From: Rhodosorus marinus
Taxonomy: Eukaryota > Rhodophyta > Stylonematophyceae > Stylonematales > Stylonemataceae
Reading direction: 5' to 3'
NCBI GenBank assembly: GCA_029953675.1
Contig: JAMWBK010000005.1
Span: 1,860,001 to 1,924,000 of the forward strand
DNA length: 64,000 nucleotides
In this document: positions 1-10,394 of the stretch, in pieces
Layout of the letters: every line of letters starts with the position of its first letter
Numbering within the stretch: the stretch's first letter is position 1
Made by a program: the position numbers and the translations under genes
The notes under the pieces: generated by a model
What the model saw: only the letters and a program-made list of their open reading frames with translations
What the model was told of the DNA's origin: nothing
Databases searched by the model: none

Positions 1-312
1 AGTGCTTGTAGAAAATCGAAGTAGTTCTTAAGCAGCAGTAGCAAGTCAGTTTTCATGCGACCAGACGATTCGTCATAAACCCGATCCCTCCGTCAGGACC
101 GGCATGTGGACGACGGGGGAGAAGTCGTCCCTGACACCGCGATGGTGAAGATGAAGCCGTGCATCGATCGGTAGCAGAAGTCTTGCGTTCTTAACAAACG
201 AAGGAATTCTGAACTGATGCAAGATATAAGATTAGAGCGGAAGCTTGAGTGTCTTGGTAGGAACGAGTTGATTGCTTGGAGGTTTGGAGGTGATTGGAAC
301 TGCAAGTAAGAG
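1..312. other. Upstream region, no gene recognised
   Basis: I see no convincing coding region on either strand in this stretch. It is the immediate 5' flank of the small basic protein gene that starts at 313 and probably holds its promoter and 5' UTR. No clear TATA box or repeat is visible. An upstream exon of that gene cannot be excluded. Confidence 0.4.
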
Positions 313-819
313 ATGTTCGGTCTAGGTTTGGGTGGAGTCGTGCGCGGTGCGATTCGAGGCCCGACTGGCCGTAGTTTTGTTAGAGGATATCACGATGCGA
401 AAACGGAGCGTCTGAAGAAGATTGGGTTTAAAGGGGTACTTGCTGGTGAATTTGATTATAGCAAGGCTCAAAGCGACTTGGAGCGCGTAACTGTGATGAC
501 AGAAACTAAAGTTCTGCCCGACGGGCGGAGAGTCGACGAGGTTCGAGAGGCGATTTTTGGAAGCGTGGTAATGAAGGGGATTACTCCTAAGAAAACTGTC
601 AGGGATGGCACAAGCTTTCTTATGAGGGAGTTGAAGGGGAAGAGACTAGACGCGTACTACCCTAAAACCCACCGAGGGAATCCCCACACACCATTTGAGC
701 AGACACCCAAGCAGGAGAGGTGGGCTGCAAAGATGGAAACTTTGAAAGCAAAGAACAAGAAGTTTTTCAAGTTTCCTAAGAGAGGGGAGGTTAGATTCAC
801 GAAAAAGAAGAGGAGGTGA
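313..819 (+). CDS. Small basic protein, probably organelle-targeted
   Basis: An intronless frame of 168 residues. The first 20 residues (MFGLGLGGVVRGAIRGPTGR) have arginines and no acidic residue, like a mitochondrial or plastid presequence. The body has a mixed central part and then a strongly basic second half ending FTKKKRR. That composition is typical of organellar ribosomal or RNA-binding proteins, but I do not recognise the family. The start at 313 is the first ATG and gives the presequence-like N terminus. The downstream lipase gene is on the opposite strand, so the two genes converge. Function is unknown; mitochondrial ribosomal protein is a guess from composition only. Confidence 0.65.
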   Translation: MFGLGLGGVVRGAIRGPTGRSFVRGYHDAKTERLKKIGFKGVLAGEFDYSKAQSDLERVTVMTETKVLPDGRRVDEVREAIFGSVVMKGITPKKTVRDGTSFLMRELKGKRLDAYYPKTHRGNPHTPFEQTPKQERWAAKMETLKAKNKKFFKFPKRGEVRFTKKKRR

Positions 820-1629
820 GAGAGCCGAGAGGGTGTACAGGCCTTTAGAAAGCAATGTCAATTATTTGAAGGCAGAAAGGTTACAACGGAGAGCGAGCTG
901 CATGGAAGAGCACATGCTTAGTTGTCATGTGGGTTGGGAAACAGCTAGCTGTTATAGCTGTGCGCTGACTCACAAACCCGTGCGGACCGATCAAGTATGC
1001 AATGTTATTGCTAAAAATCCCGGGCCCCGGGCGTGTAGGATACGACTGCCGGCAACAACGTTGAAAAGAATCGTTATACATTCCCACCAAAATTGGTCCA
1101 ATTTCTTTAGGGCGAATTAGCTCTAAAAACAAAATATTAAACGCCATTCCCAGAGGGGAAGTTTTTCCTAGCCCGTTTCAACAACACCCAAGCAGGCGAT
1201 GACAACTGTTGAGCGCACTTTTGAAAGCCCAGAGTACGAGTGAAACGGCGGATTTAGGATCGCAACCCTAGTGACGACACAGCACGGAAAAAGAACACCA
1301 CCGGAAAATGCGATCTTCTCCTACTCGGAGCCAGGCCTGCGCAAAGCTTGGATTATCTAGCCAAGATTCTCCGACCGCGCGCTGCGGACTCCCACAGCAC
1401 AATCCCCTGCTCTGGTGCTCAGTCTAACATATCCTCTCCTCCGCTGAGTCAGGAGCTTCTTCAGACGCCTCCCTGCTCTCCTCTGTGTCGCCAACCTCCT
1501 TTCTGCCCGCGGAAGCTTCGCGCCAGAGCCAAGACGGTGCCTGTTTGAGAAGCGAAGAAAATTTAGAAGAAGCACAAAAAAAGTTTGTAAGAGCTTATGT
1601 TGAAGCAGTTTGCAAAACTGGGAGACATG
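820..1629. other. Intergenic region between convergent genes
   Basis: About 800 bases between two converging coding regions, so it should contain both 3' UTRs and poly(A) sites. Short open stretches exist but none looks like protein. A small G/C palindrome (cccgggccccggg) lies near 1019-1031. Nothing else stands out. Confidence 0.4.
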
Positions 1630-3607
1630 TCATTCTCCCACCTTGGCCGATTCTTCCCCATTCTGATCGCCCCGAAAGGTCGAGTTGATCGCGACCTCCT
1701 TGGAACAGCGCTCCAGGGCCAGCTCCAGCAGGCGATGATTCCTAATCTGTTCCAGCTTACTGAACGTCTGAATTTCGGCAGCGGCACTGGACCGCGCAGT
1801 ATACTCCACTGTGGGATTCACGTACAATCCTAGCAGGTCCTCTAAGCCGAGCTCGGGGGTTATCGTCACGTCACCCTCATAGGGCTGGACAAAAATCGGG
1901 AACAACGCGCGAACAATACCCGGGACGCATCCCAGTTGCGTAAGTTGCCAGTATCGGAACTTAATCTCAGCTTTAAGCAAACTAGCGACACGTGTTTGTA
2001 GAATCCAGCTGTTCCTCAGGAGAACGAAATGTGCATTCACTTGGCTCACGATGAAGTGGTTCACGTTGAAAAGCTCTCCCAGACGTGCCAATGGCACATC
2101 CGCTCGTATGGATCCATCAGCCCACTGTGAGCCGTGTGGATGAACCGCAATTTTTACCCCGCTTACAGATCGACTGTAAAGCTCCACTGGAGCAAAAACT
2201 CCCGGAAGGGCACAAGAAGCAGTCACAGCACTCCACACAAGCACATTAGGGGCCGTCAGGTAGTTCAAGAGAAGCGGAGCTTCCGATCCCTTGGACGGTG
2301 TCACCGTGATGTTCAGAATTCGCCCAGAACGTTTGAAAGCCTCGGCGAACGTGACATCCCCAAAGAGCGATTCCATATAGCTGGCCAAGTGGTCGATGTC
2401 ATGTAGGTTCCCTGTGCGGAAAACGCGCATCAGCTTTGTGAACAAACTGTCATCACCAAAAAAATCGAACGTAATCGGGTCTCCATTCTCCGGGTGTCGT
2501 ACGCCTTCCCCCTCCAACATTTTAGTCAGGACATGATCGCTGAGCAGCCCGACAAGCGCAGCGACGATCGATCCAGCGGACGTTCCGGAGACTACCATGG
2601 GAAGCAATCGCTGTTTCAGCAGCACGCGGACGACGCCAAGATGGTAGACGCCCATCGAGCCCCCACCAGAGAGCACGAGAGCCGTACGTCCGTAGGCGTG
2701 CCGGGTTTCATTGAAGAAAGTAAGCGCTTCGTGTCCAGGGAGCTCCTCATGCTTCCGCGCAATTTGCTCCAGAAGAAATGCCACCACGTTGATGTAGTCT
2801 TCGACGATCTGTTTCGTGCCCCCCGCCGCACACACAGAATACAACTCTGGACTACTCAAGCCAGCAAACTCGCGTGTCATTCCAGAGCGAATCGAGTAGC
2901 ACAGCCCGCTCGTATCCCCCTCATCGTATAGACGCTTGAATTCCAGAAGACGTTTCCTCAGCAGGTCATAGTCCACACTACCCGATGAGCACTCCTCCTG
3001 TTTCCAGCTGAGATTGCCTTCCACTCTATCCAACTCATGTGCCTGCGTCCTCCATGCTTCGTAAGTTGTGCACTTTGCCTGGTCGCAGAAAAGCGGACAA
3101 GACAAAAACATCAGAAATGAACGATAGCTCCGAAAGCAAAACAGGAATTTTTGACAGAGAGGAACGAGGCAGGCTGGTCTCATAGATGAAGCTCTGGGAC
3201 AAGCAATCGTACTATCCAGTGACTATCCTCCGAGCTGTGAAAACACAACCTACCAGTTTCCATTTTGCCGCGGTCACGCGAAAATACCACCGAATCCAAA
3301 GAATCCATCCGAAAAGGACAAGCACGATTACATCAAGGACTGACGCCAGCAGCGTCTTCCTTTCCGATTCGATCTCGGTTTCCTGACTATCTTCAGGAGA
3401 CATTTTGAGCCATCTCTCAATCGAATCCCTTCGCACGGTAGGATAAACTGTGCTGCCAAAAATTGGCGGTTCTGAAGGGTCATCCAAGGGAGAGCTCTTT
3501 CCAACGAGTAGCTTCCGGACCCCACCTCCTGCTCGGCGTAAAGGAGACTGCGGCATTGGAGCGTACATCAGCGAGGCCCTATGTGGAGCATAATGGTGGG
3601 CCCCCAT
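1630..3607 (-). CDS. Patatin-like triacylglycerol lipase, SDP1/Tgl3-5 type
   Basis: Two exons, complement(join(1630..3078,3254..3607)), with a 175-nt GT-AG intron in phase 0; 600 residues. The N-terminal part has one hydrophobic segment (around residues 85-110, VLDVIVLVLFGWILWIRWYF), then the DUF3336-like region of fungal Tgl and plant SDP1 lipases (TTYEAW...LD...W). The patatin domain follows: oxyanion loop LSGGGSMGVYHLG, nucleophile elbow GTSAGS (Ser near residue 285) and a catalytic-dyad Asp in WADGSIRADVP. By family knowledge it would hydrolyse storage triacylglycerol at lipid droplets. The start at 3607 is chosen because upstream sequence in the same frame looks non-coding; an ATG at 3769 is also in frame. 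Identity is secure, exact start is not. Confidence 0.88.
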
Positions 3608-5834
3608 CCAATCCCTTCCCAAAATGAACCCTCCACAGCCGCAACGTACCAAAGCGACTCCACAATCCCAAAAACAGCAAAACCCAACACTCAACCGGCT
3701 GCCAAATCCTACGACGAGACCACCCTGCAGTGTCTTTCCCAATCCTTCCCTAACCCTTCCCCCACTCAAAACCTCAGCTGCTCGCTGGAAGCTGTAGTCC
3801 AGTCAACAAAAGAAAAGAAAAACATGTTCTTCACACTACCAGCTGCGTCTTCTTCAACCACATCTCCCTAACCGAGCTCACAACATCAAGGGTCCGACAA
3901 CCCAACTCCCTCAGTCCTCTAAACCTATGTAAACGGATTCCTCCCTATTGATAAACGAAACCTTCAAGAAGCCAAAAAAAGAAAAAAAGAAGCACTAGGA
4001 TGGATGCTGGAGTCACCGCTCACCCTCCTCCAACCTCCCTCCCCAAACGAAACAGATTGGGATTTTTTTGAATTGGTCAAGAAGCACTGGAAGCACACAC
4101 TTTGTACTTCTCCTTTAGTCTTCAGTGAGCCATTTTAGAAAAAAAAAAAAGAAGAAAACTTGAGCTTTCGATTTCTTCCACACTCTAAAATGGATCCCAT
4201 TCGGACCTTTCTGTTAACCCAACGTTGTTCCTTCTTCTTCAATCTGGAAGCAGTACAAAAAGCAGCGAGACGGACTGGTCCATGGAAGGTTTAGTTAAAA
4301 ACCTCTTTTGTTGTTCTTCTTCAGAACTTTGGGATCCACACAACCCCTCTCCCTCGAGGGATTGGCGTAGCTATCTAACTCGTTCAATCCTTCAAAAGAA
4401 ACGCTCTTTCTACTTCTGATGTGATCCCTTTAGAGCGATTAAAAGAAGAACAAACTCCAGCTGTTATCGTTCAACATCTTCTTCGTCACTATCTCCAAAG
4501 TCTCCCAATACTCTCAACTGAAATCTCGTCAATCTCCAAAAGCAGTGGACCCAAAACGATAGCAAAGTTTCCAGCGCACTGGAAGTCATTTGGATATTTG
4601 CTTTACCCCCCTGAAAGGAATATGAAAACGTGGAAGCACAAATCCGAAATCGATGGTATTTTTTCTATATTTGATGAAGTTGCAGGTATTCCACAAGAAG
4701 TTTTGCGATGATGATATTAGGGGTTGGAGAACTGAGATAAATTGGATTGGGTGGTTGCTGTTATCAAGCAAGAGGGTGCTCGAAACCTTTCGTGTGGACA
4801 TTGCCGAGCTGGTTCAGCAGCTTGGTGCTGCATTTTTGGGAAGAAGCTTTTACAACAGACCATCACGACGACACAGATTATGCAGGATTTTTCGTTTTGG
4901 ACGTTTTGCGTGTCTGTGAGATGTGCCGAATTTCGTGGGATGAAGCCGGTGGTGGAAAAGGCAAGCGCTGGATGCAACTTGGAGTTGTTCTGACAGGAAT
5001 AACGGTCGATGGGTGGTATTGAGCTAGGAAGGACACGCGGTGCTCGCTTCCGGCCACCGTTTCGGTATGCAAATAGTTCTTATCTCCGTTTCGTTGAGAT
5101 TTCGAAACCTCGCGTATTGTCAAAGCTCACCGTACTCGAGAGAAGGAAGGGGCCTGCGCATGAGCTCGCCCTGAAAGTCATCCCGACCTGAGTCTATCTA
5201 GCTATAACCGAACTTCTTGAAACGAGCTGACGCGTCGGTGCATTTCTTTCCAAAGGTTCAACTATTTCATGTCGCCCTCCACTGCCAATATACAATTCTA
5301 GCCTCGCCGGTGGGGGGGGGAGGGAGGGGAGGGGTTCCACACCTCGCCAACCAAAAAAGGAAATTCCAGAACACAATCGCCGCATATCCATTGTCAGTTT
5401 CCGCCTTCCTGCGATATCTCAAAGTTCATTCATCGTCACCACGCCTTGTCTGACAAAGAGTGGCGCTTGAGACGCTCTCTCTACTTCCTAAGCTCACACT
5501 CAGACCTGAACCGCGGTTTTTGGAGGCATTTATTCAACCTCTTGAGCAAAAGCGATGGGGAGTAGTATCAATGCCATGTCTACTAGAAATGACGTCTGCG
5601 TCCTTCCTATCCCATTTGTCTACCGTCCTAGCGAGCAGGTTCTCTACCATAACTACGTACATATAGCGTCTCCCCTGTTGGCTGGTCTTAAGAGCGTTTG
5701 GGGGAGGAGGGCATTGGTAGGGTAGTTTATCTTACGACAAGGGGTTAAAGTTTGTCAACTCTTGGTCTGGAACAGAGCTGGAACAGAGCTGAGACCTAGA
5801 GCCGTTTTAATTGAGTGCAGAAGGAGAGTAGCAG
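3608..5834. other. Long gene-poor stretch with one possible coding frame
   Basis: More than 2 kb with no recognised gene. A frame at 4421-4711 (+, 96 residues) reads like protein (segments such as VIVQHLLRHYLQSLPIL and KFPAHWKSFGYLLYPPERN) and could be an exon with a donor near 4685, but I could not connect it to others or name it. Poly-A and pyrimidine tracts lie around 3960-4150, a G-rich tract (gtgggggggggagggaggg) at 5310-5335, and an 11-bp tandem repeat (ctggaacagag twice) at 5768-5789. Confidence 0.3.
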
Positions 5835-6633
5835 ATGGATTCTGACGTGGATGGGTAGGTTTTTGGATGATGATGCGGTGATGTTGTGTACTCTTTTTCT
5901 GAGCTTGGCGTTTTTTGTTTTTTTTCGAACTTTAGTGCGCTTAGGCCATCTGTTTTCTTGAACGTTTACGACTTGCAGGATGCGAGTCGACCTGAGTGGA
6001 TTACGAACTTGAATTGGTACTTGTACTCCATGGGGTTGGGATTGTACCATTCCGCTATCGAAGTTAATGGTAGGGAGTATGCTTTCGGAGGGCACGACAT
6101 GGAAGGAACCGGAGTTTTTGAGAACGAACCTCGTCAAGCATACGGCGCTGTTTTTAGAGAAGCTATACCGCTTGGCAAATCAAAACATCGCGCACAGGAA
6201 ATCCCCAGTATTATTGAAGAGCTCGCAAGGGAATTCAGTGGAGTCTCCTACAACCTGTTCACGAGGTACGTGTTCAGGCTAGAGCCCCAACCATGACCGA
6301 AGAAAAGGGGCTAATATTCCTTGTGAACTAATTGACGAGGAACATCGTTTCAGGAACTGCAATAATTTCTCAGACGAGCTGGGCGAGCGCCTTACTGGAA
6401 AGCGGGCACCCACGTGGATAAACCGACTTGCAAGCTACGGAGAGTCTATTAAGTGCTTTTTACCTCCTGGGGTAGATTCTCCTCATATGGCCCCGGTTCA
6501 GGCACCTCAGGCTTCGATAGGTTACGACAGGGTTGCGTCCGAAGAATTGAGCAACGGAGGTGGTTCGGCAGTGACGGGAACCACGGGAGTTGATCAGGAT
6601 ACAGCCGGAAGACAGCAAAAATCCGCATCGTAG
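5835..6633 (+). CDS. PPPDE/DeSI-family isopeptidase
   Basis: Three exons, join(5835..5854,5936..6265,6354..6633), with introns of 81 and 88 nt; 209 residues. The PPPDE thiol peptidase fold is clear: NVYDL at the start, catalytic His in GLGLYHSAIEVNGREYAFGG, and catalytic Cys in TRNCNNFSDELGERLTG, which is rebuilt across the second intron. The substrate loop P.WINRLASYG follows, as in DeSI-1/2 and plant homologues. Family members remove SUMO or ubiquitin, or act as S-depalmitoylases. The 20-nt first exon (MDSDVD plus two bases) is inferred from the phase match at its GT donor and TTTAG acceptor. The C-terminal 60 residues are low complexity (G/S/A/Q). The gene converges on the Rab gene. Confidence 0.88.
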
Positions 6634-7256
6634 GATGTAATGTATCATCATCGAACGCGAGACAATTGTGAATTAGACACCTTTGTTCCGTTGAGCAACA
6701 ATGGGTTTTGGGTCTGAACGTTTTTTGACTTTTGTAAAGTAGCCAAGCATTCTCGAGACCTTTTGATGCGTTGGCGTGACCATGACCTGGCAGACAATTC
6801 TGTGAATGAACCCAACTTGAAGATTCAGAGTTCGAGGAATGCAAATTCTGTTTGTCACTCCAGAGGATGATGAAGTACAGAAAATGAGGATATTATGCGG
6901 AACGTCGGGAACACTAGCACCTGTTATTCCTTGACCTGGAGGAACACCTATCCGGCCAATCCATCCCGGATTTAGACTTACTTGTATTTCTGTTTATCTA
7001 ACTTCGTCGTGAGGTAGCATTTATCCGCCTGGAACAATTTAAATTGTCCACCAAGTCTGTGACGGAAATACAAAAATTAACGGGCGTGGAGGCCCTGCAA
7101 CAAAGTCGAAGTTGGGAACAATTTGATAACAAAAAGATAACAACAAGATGAAGAAGCGATGGCAGATTCAACTCTTCCTTCTATTCCATATGATTCTACA
7201 TCACAATCTTCTCTCCGATCGTCTGGTTCAGTTCCGCACCTCGCGGACGCCTCTTT
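6634..7256. other. 3' intergenic region between convergent genes
   Basis: About 620 bases separating the ends of the DeSI-like gene (+) and the Rab gene (-). I see no gene. It is expected to contain both 3' UTRs. No repeat or structured element is obvious. Confidence 0.4.
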
Positions 7257-8362
7257 TTAAGAGGAACAGCAGCTGTTGCTGCCTGACGAAACTGGAGTGT
7301 CCGTCTCCCGAACACTGATGGTCGCACTCTTCTTGTCTTGAGCTACATCGCTCCCAATCCTGTTTTTGGAATAGGTAGCAACCGGCAACCGCCAAGATTC
7401 AGACGCAACGCTCTTTCCAAGTATCGAAGTGGGGCGCATTAATGAGGGGCTCTGCTATGTTGCAGTCTCCCATATCCAAGTAGGTGTCTACTTACTGCTG
7501 GAAAACTTCTCGCGTCATTGTCAGGAAAGCCTCCTCCACGTTTTCAGCTGTTTTTGCCGAGGTTTCCAAGAACTTCATTCCATTGCTTTCGGCAAGCTCC
7601 TTCCCCCTCTCAGTTTCAACCTCCCTCTTGCCGGTTAAGTCGCTCTTGTTACCAACCAAAAGCTTGTTGACGTCTCCAGATCCATATTTGTTAACTTCAC
7701 TAAGCCACATCTCGACATTTTCAAAGCTCTGCTTGTTTGTCACATCTACAGGCCGCAAATATTTGGGGATATGGCCATGAGTTTGATGGGAACGCGAGGA
7801 CCAGAGAAGCTTTCGTTCATTAGTTTAAAGATTAGTTATTTCTTGAATAGGGTTCTCCTGGAATGCTCACCGTAGACAATGATGATGCCTTGTGCCCCTC
7901 TGTAGTACGCAGCTGCGATCGTTCGGAACCTTTCCTGGCCAGCAGTATCCCAAATCTGCAGTTTGAACGTTTTCTTGTCCAGCTCCAAGGTACGAATTTT
8001 CTACACGAGAGGATTCAGGAGTGTGTGGAAATTTTTGAATAAGTTGAACGTAAAACGGTTAAACAATAGGCCCTTTCTCTTCCCTCTTTTCCCCGTTTTG
8101 TTCCCGCTGCGCTTTCAAATATGCAGGTCAAGTGCTGCGAATCCAGTCAAGGCACGAACCCAGACACAAAGAACAATCTGGACACAGACTGGCTTTTGGA
8201 TTTCGATAAACTTACGAAATCAACTCCGATCGTGCTCATCTGACTCTCGTTGAAAGAGCCATCAGAAAACCTCAACAACAAGCAGGACTTGCCCACGCTC
8301 GAATCTCCGATGAGCAACAGCTTGAACAGATAATCACTACGCAAAACGGATTCGACAGACAT
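7257..8362 (-). CDS. RAB1: Rab1/Ypt1-type small GTPase
   Basis: Four exons, complement(join(7257..7359,7496..7745,7871..8000,8216..8362)), introns 136, 125 and 215 nt, all GT-AG and in register; 209 residues. All G boxes are present: GDSSVGKS (P loop), STIGVDFKIRT (switch I), [11 protein letters not shown] (G3), NKSD (G4), ETSAK (G5). The C terminus ends SNSCCSS, a double-cysteine geranylgeranylation signal like that of plant RABD proteins. [15 protein letters not shown] and [12 protein letters not shown] match Rab1/Rab8, with Rab1 the better fit. It would act in ER-to-Golgi traffic. The coding strand upstream (8560-8720) is G-rich, as for other genes in this window. Confidence 0.93.
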
Positions 8363-10062
8363 GGTTTGAAGTCAGCATTAATCCGGCTACCTTCATGTGT
8401 TCCAAACAGAAAGCTTGTGAATCAAAATTGTTGGCGAAGTACGCACTAATTGGAATGTTGAGCCATTTGGACTTGTAATCGGATCCAAGCTCTCACCAAC
8501 GTAAGTCAAGCTTGAGATCAATCACCAGAACAAACGAGCTAGCGGGTAACAACAACAAAATAGGCGCTCCTTTCACTCCCAGATCTACTCCCAAACCTGA
8601 TTGGAAATAAAACCCCCCAAATAACAAAGGTATCCCTCCTATTCCTACCACACTAGCCAAACTTTCACCTTCGACTCCGTTCATACAAGCCCCGTCCCAC
8701 CCCCCGCCCAACTACCCCGAAAGGAAAACGAACAAAATGTTCTATTAGTGGCGACTAATCCCCATCCACCCCAGCAGGCATATGACTCAAGAAGTGGTCT
8801 CTGCTCTCTGAATTCCATAAGAAAAACTATACCATCAGCATCTTCTCTAAAACAAGAACGAGTGGCTCCAAAAATAAACCCAAAAAGGGCTATCCCTCCT
8901 AAATAAATTCATCAAAAAACATATCCATATTCTTGGATACACTATATACCCCCTCCATATGAGGATCACCAAACATTTTTCTGTACCATTTATTTTAGTA
9001 ATTTTAAATTTTAGACTAATCTTATCGCTTCCGTACAGTCATATAACAGCCGTTGTAGATATTTAGGAGATAAATAGCATTATCTACGACTGTCCAAGTC
9101 TATGCCTCCTAATCAATAATAAGTGTTTTTCTACTTTTCGTGAAGGGAAAAATTAAAAACTTTTTGGTTTTATGATGATTGAGTATTGCATATAATGATA
9201 TTTTTTTTTGAAAGGCGTTGCTGTTAGTTTGAAAACGAGAGACGTTTTTCTGTTCTTGAAAGTTGAAAATATTAATTGCGGGTGCTTTTTTAGAACCTTT
9301 TTTGACTTTTTCTTTTGCCTCTTTCTAGCCGGAAGGCTCTGTTTGACGAAGTTTTCGGGTCATCGTGGGAGGCGTGCCATGTGTGCGCTTATTCGCAAAC
9401 TGCTGGCGTTTAAGGCTGTGTCCCTGGAGTAGCACCCTTGGATGGTTCAGGTGCTGTGAAAGTCTGCTGGAAACTCTCGCAGCGAGTATATGACATAACC
9501 CCCAACTGCATCTGTCCCTGACTTTTGGCGGGCTTACGGCTCAAAATGTGATTTCGCCGTAAATCTGAATCATTGTGTGCTTTTGACATGAGATCAGTTT
9601 AGTTCGTTTTGGTAGTGAGGGCATTTGTGAGTTCTACAGACGCTTCCTTTCCGGTGACGCCCAGTCCTCGCTCTCCACCAGCCCTGGTAAAACGCTTTTT
9701 TCTGCTGGCCGGAACTCGGTTTAACAAGCATGCCTCACGCCGCCCTGCCCTAGAAGGCTGGCATGTAGAGCACCTTGCTAGGCTCCTGAATTGTGTTACC
9801 CGAGGCGAAAGCTGATTCAGGTCTTGGCTTCCTTAGAATGCAAACTCTCTTTATCAATGCGCCTAAACCACTGTAGCCTAAAATGCGGGTGAAACTCGTG
9901 CCGACTCGGCGCTCGGCCCACGAGCCATTGGTAGAAGGGCAGCTGGTACGTTCGTTTGTCGCGAAGAACGCTGAGCGAAAACGAATGAGTGTTGATTATG
10001 CTCAGATCAATTGAAAATGGGTTTCTGAAAAATCGCAAGAAGCTACAGGAAACGCTCAACAT
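8363..10062. other. Gene-poor intergenic region, partly AT-rich
   Basis: Holds the 5' flank of the Rab gene (C-rich on this strand, 8570-8720) and an AT-rich segment at 8830-9200 with homopolymer runs. Short open frames around 9208-9432 and 9609-9815 have no recognisable motif and I do not call them. No RNA gene or repeat was seen. Confidence 0.4.
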
Positions 10063-10394
10063 TTAATGATCCACAGTTCCGTTCCCATTCGCTACAGCAC
10101 CGTTCCCGTTCGCCGTCGTGCTATGTCCATTAGTTTCAGCCTTGACGAGCTTTTCCCCTTCTTCAAGGGAGATCTTCGCAGCGGATTTCTTCCTGTGGAC
10201 AGCGACGATAACCTAAACAAGCACCGCACCCAAAATAAACTCGCGAATCAGTTCAGAAGGAGCCGAAATTGTCCAGCGCGTGGCGACGCGAGGGCTGTAA
10301 TTCTTTGCCTAGTACGCACCGTGATTGTGGCAATCACACCGGCGGCAATGCCTACACCAGCGATGATCTTCTCGTTGTCCGTCAGCGTCCTCAT
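10063..10394 (-). CDS. 74-residue single-pass membrane protein
   Basis: Two exons, complement(join(10063..10212,10320..10394)), with a 107-nt intron (donor GTGCGT, acceptor TTTAG) in phase 0. The splice falls inside one hydrophobic segment and completes it (GIAAGVIATIT then VIVAVHRKK), which is strong support. Topology is a short N terminus (MRTLTDNEK), one membrane helix at about residues 12-31, then a basic anchor and a hydrophilic tail with the near-repeat GNGAVANGNG. The antisense frame is longer but has no such pattern. I do not recognise the family. No signal peptide; the likely form is N-in or tail-exposed, location unknown. The start ATG could be preceded by another exon (a TTTCAG lies just upstream). 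Confidence 0.6.

Noticed and set aside
4421-4711. Possible tRNA wybutosine-synthesis (TYW2-like) exon
   Set aside because: The KFPAHWKSFGYLLYPP segment recalled that family, but no downstream methyltransferase motif could be found on either strand.
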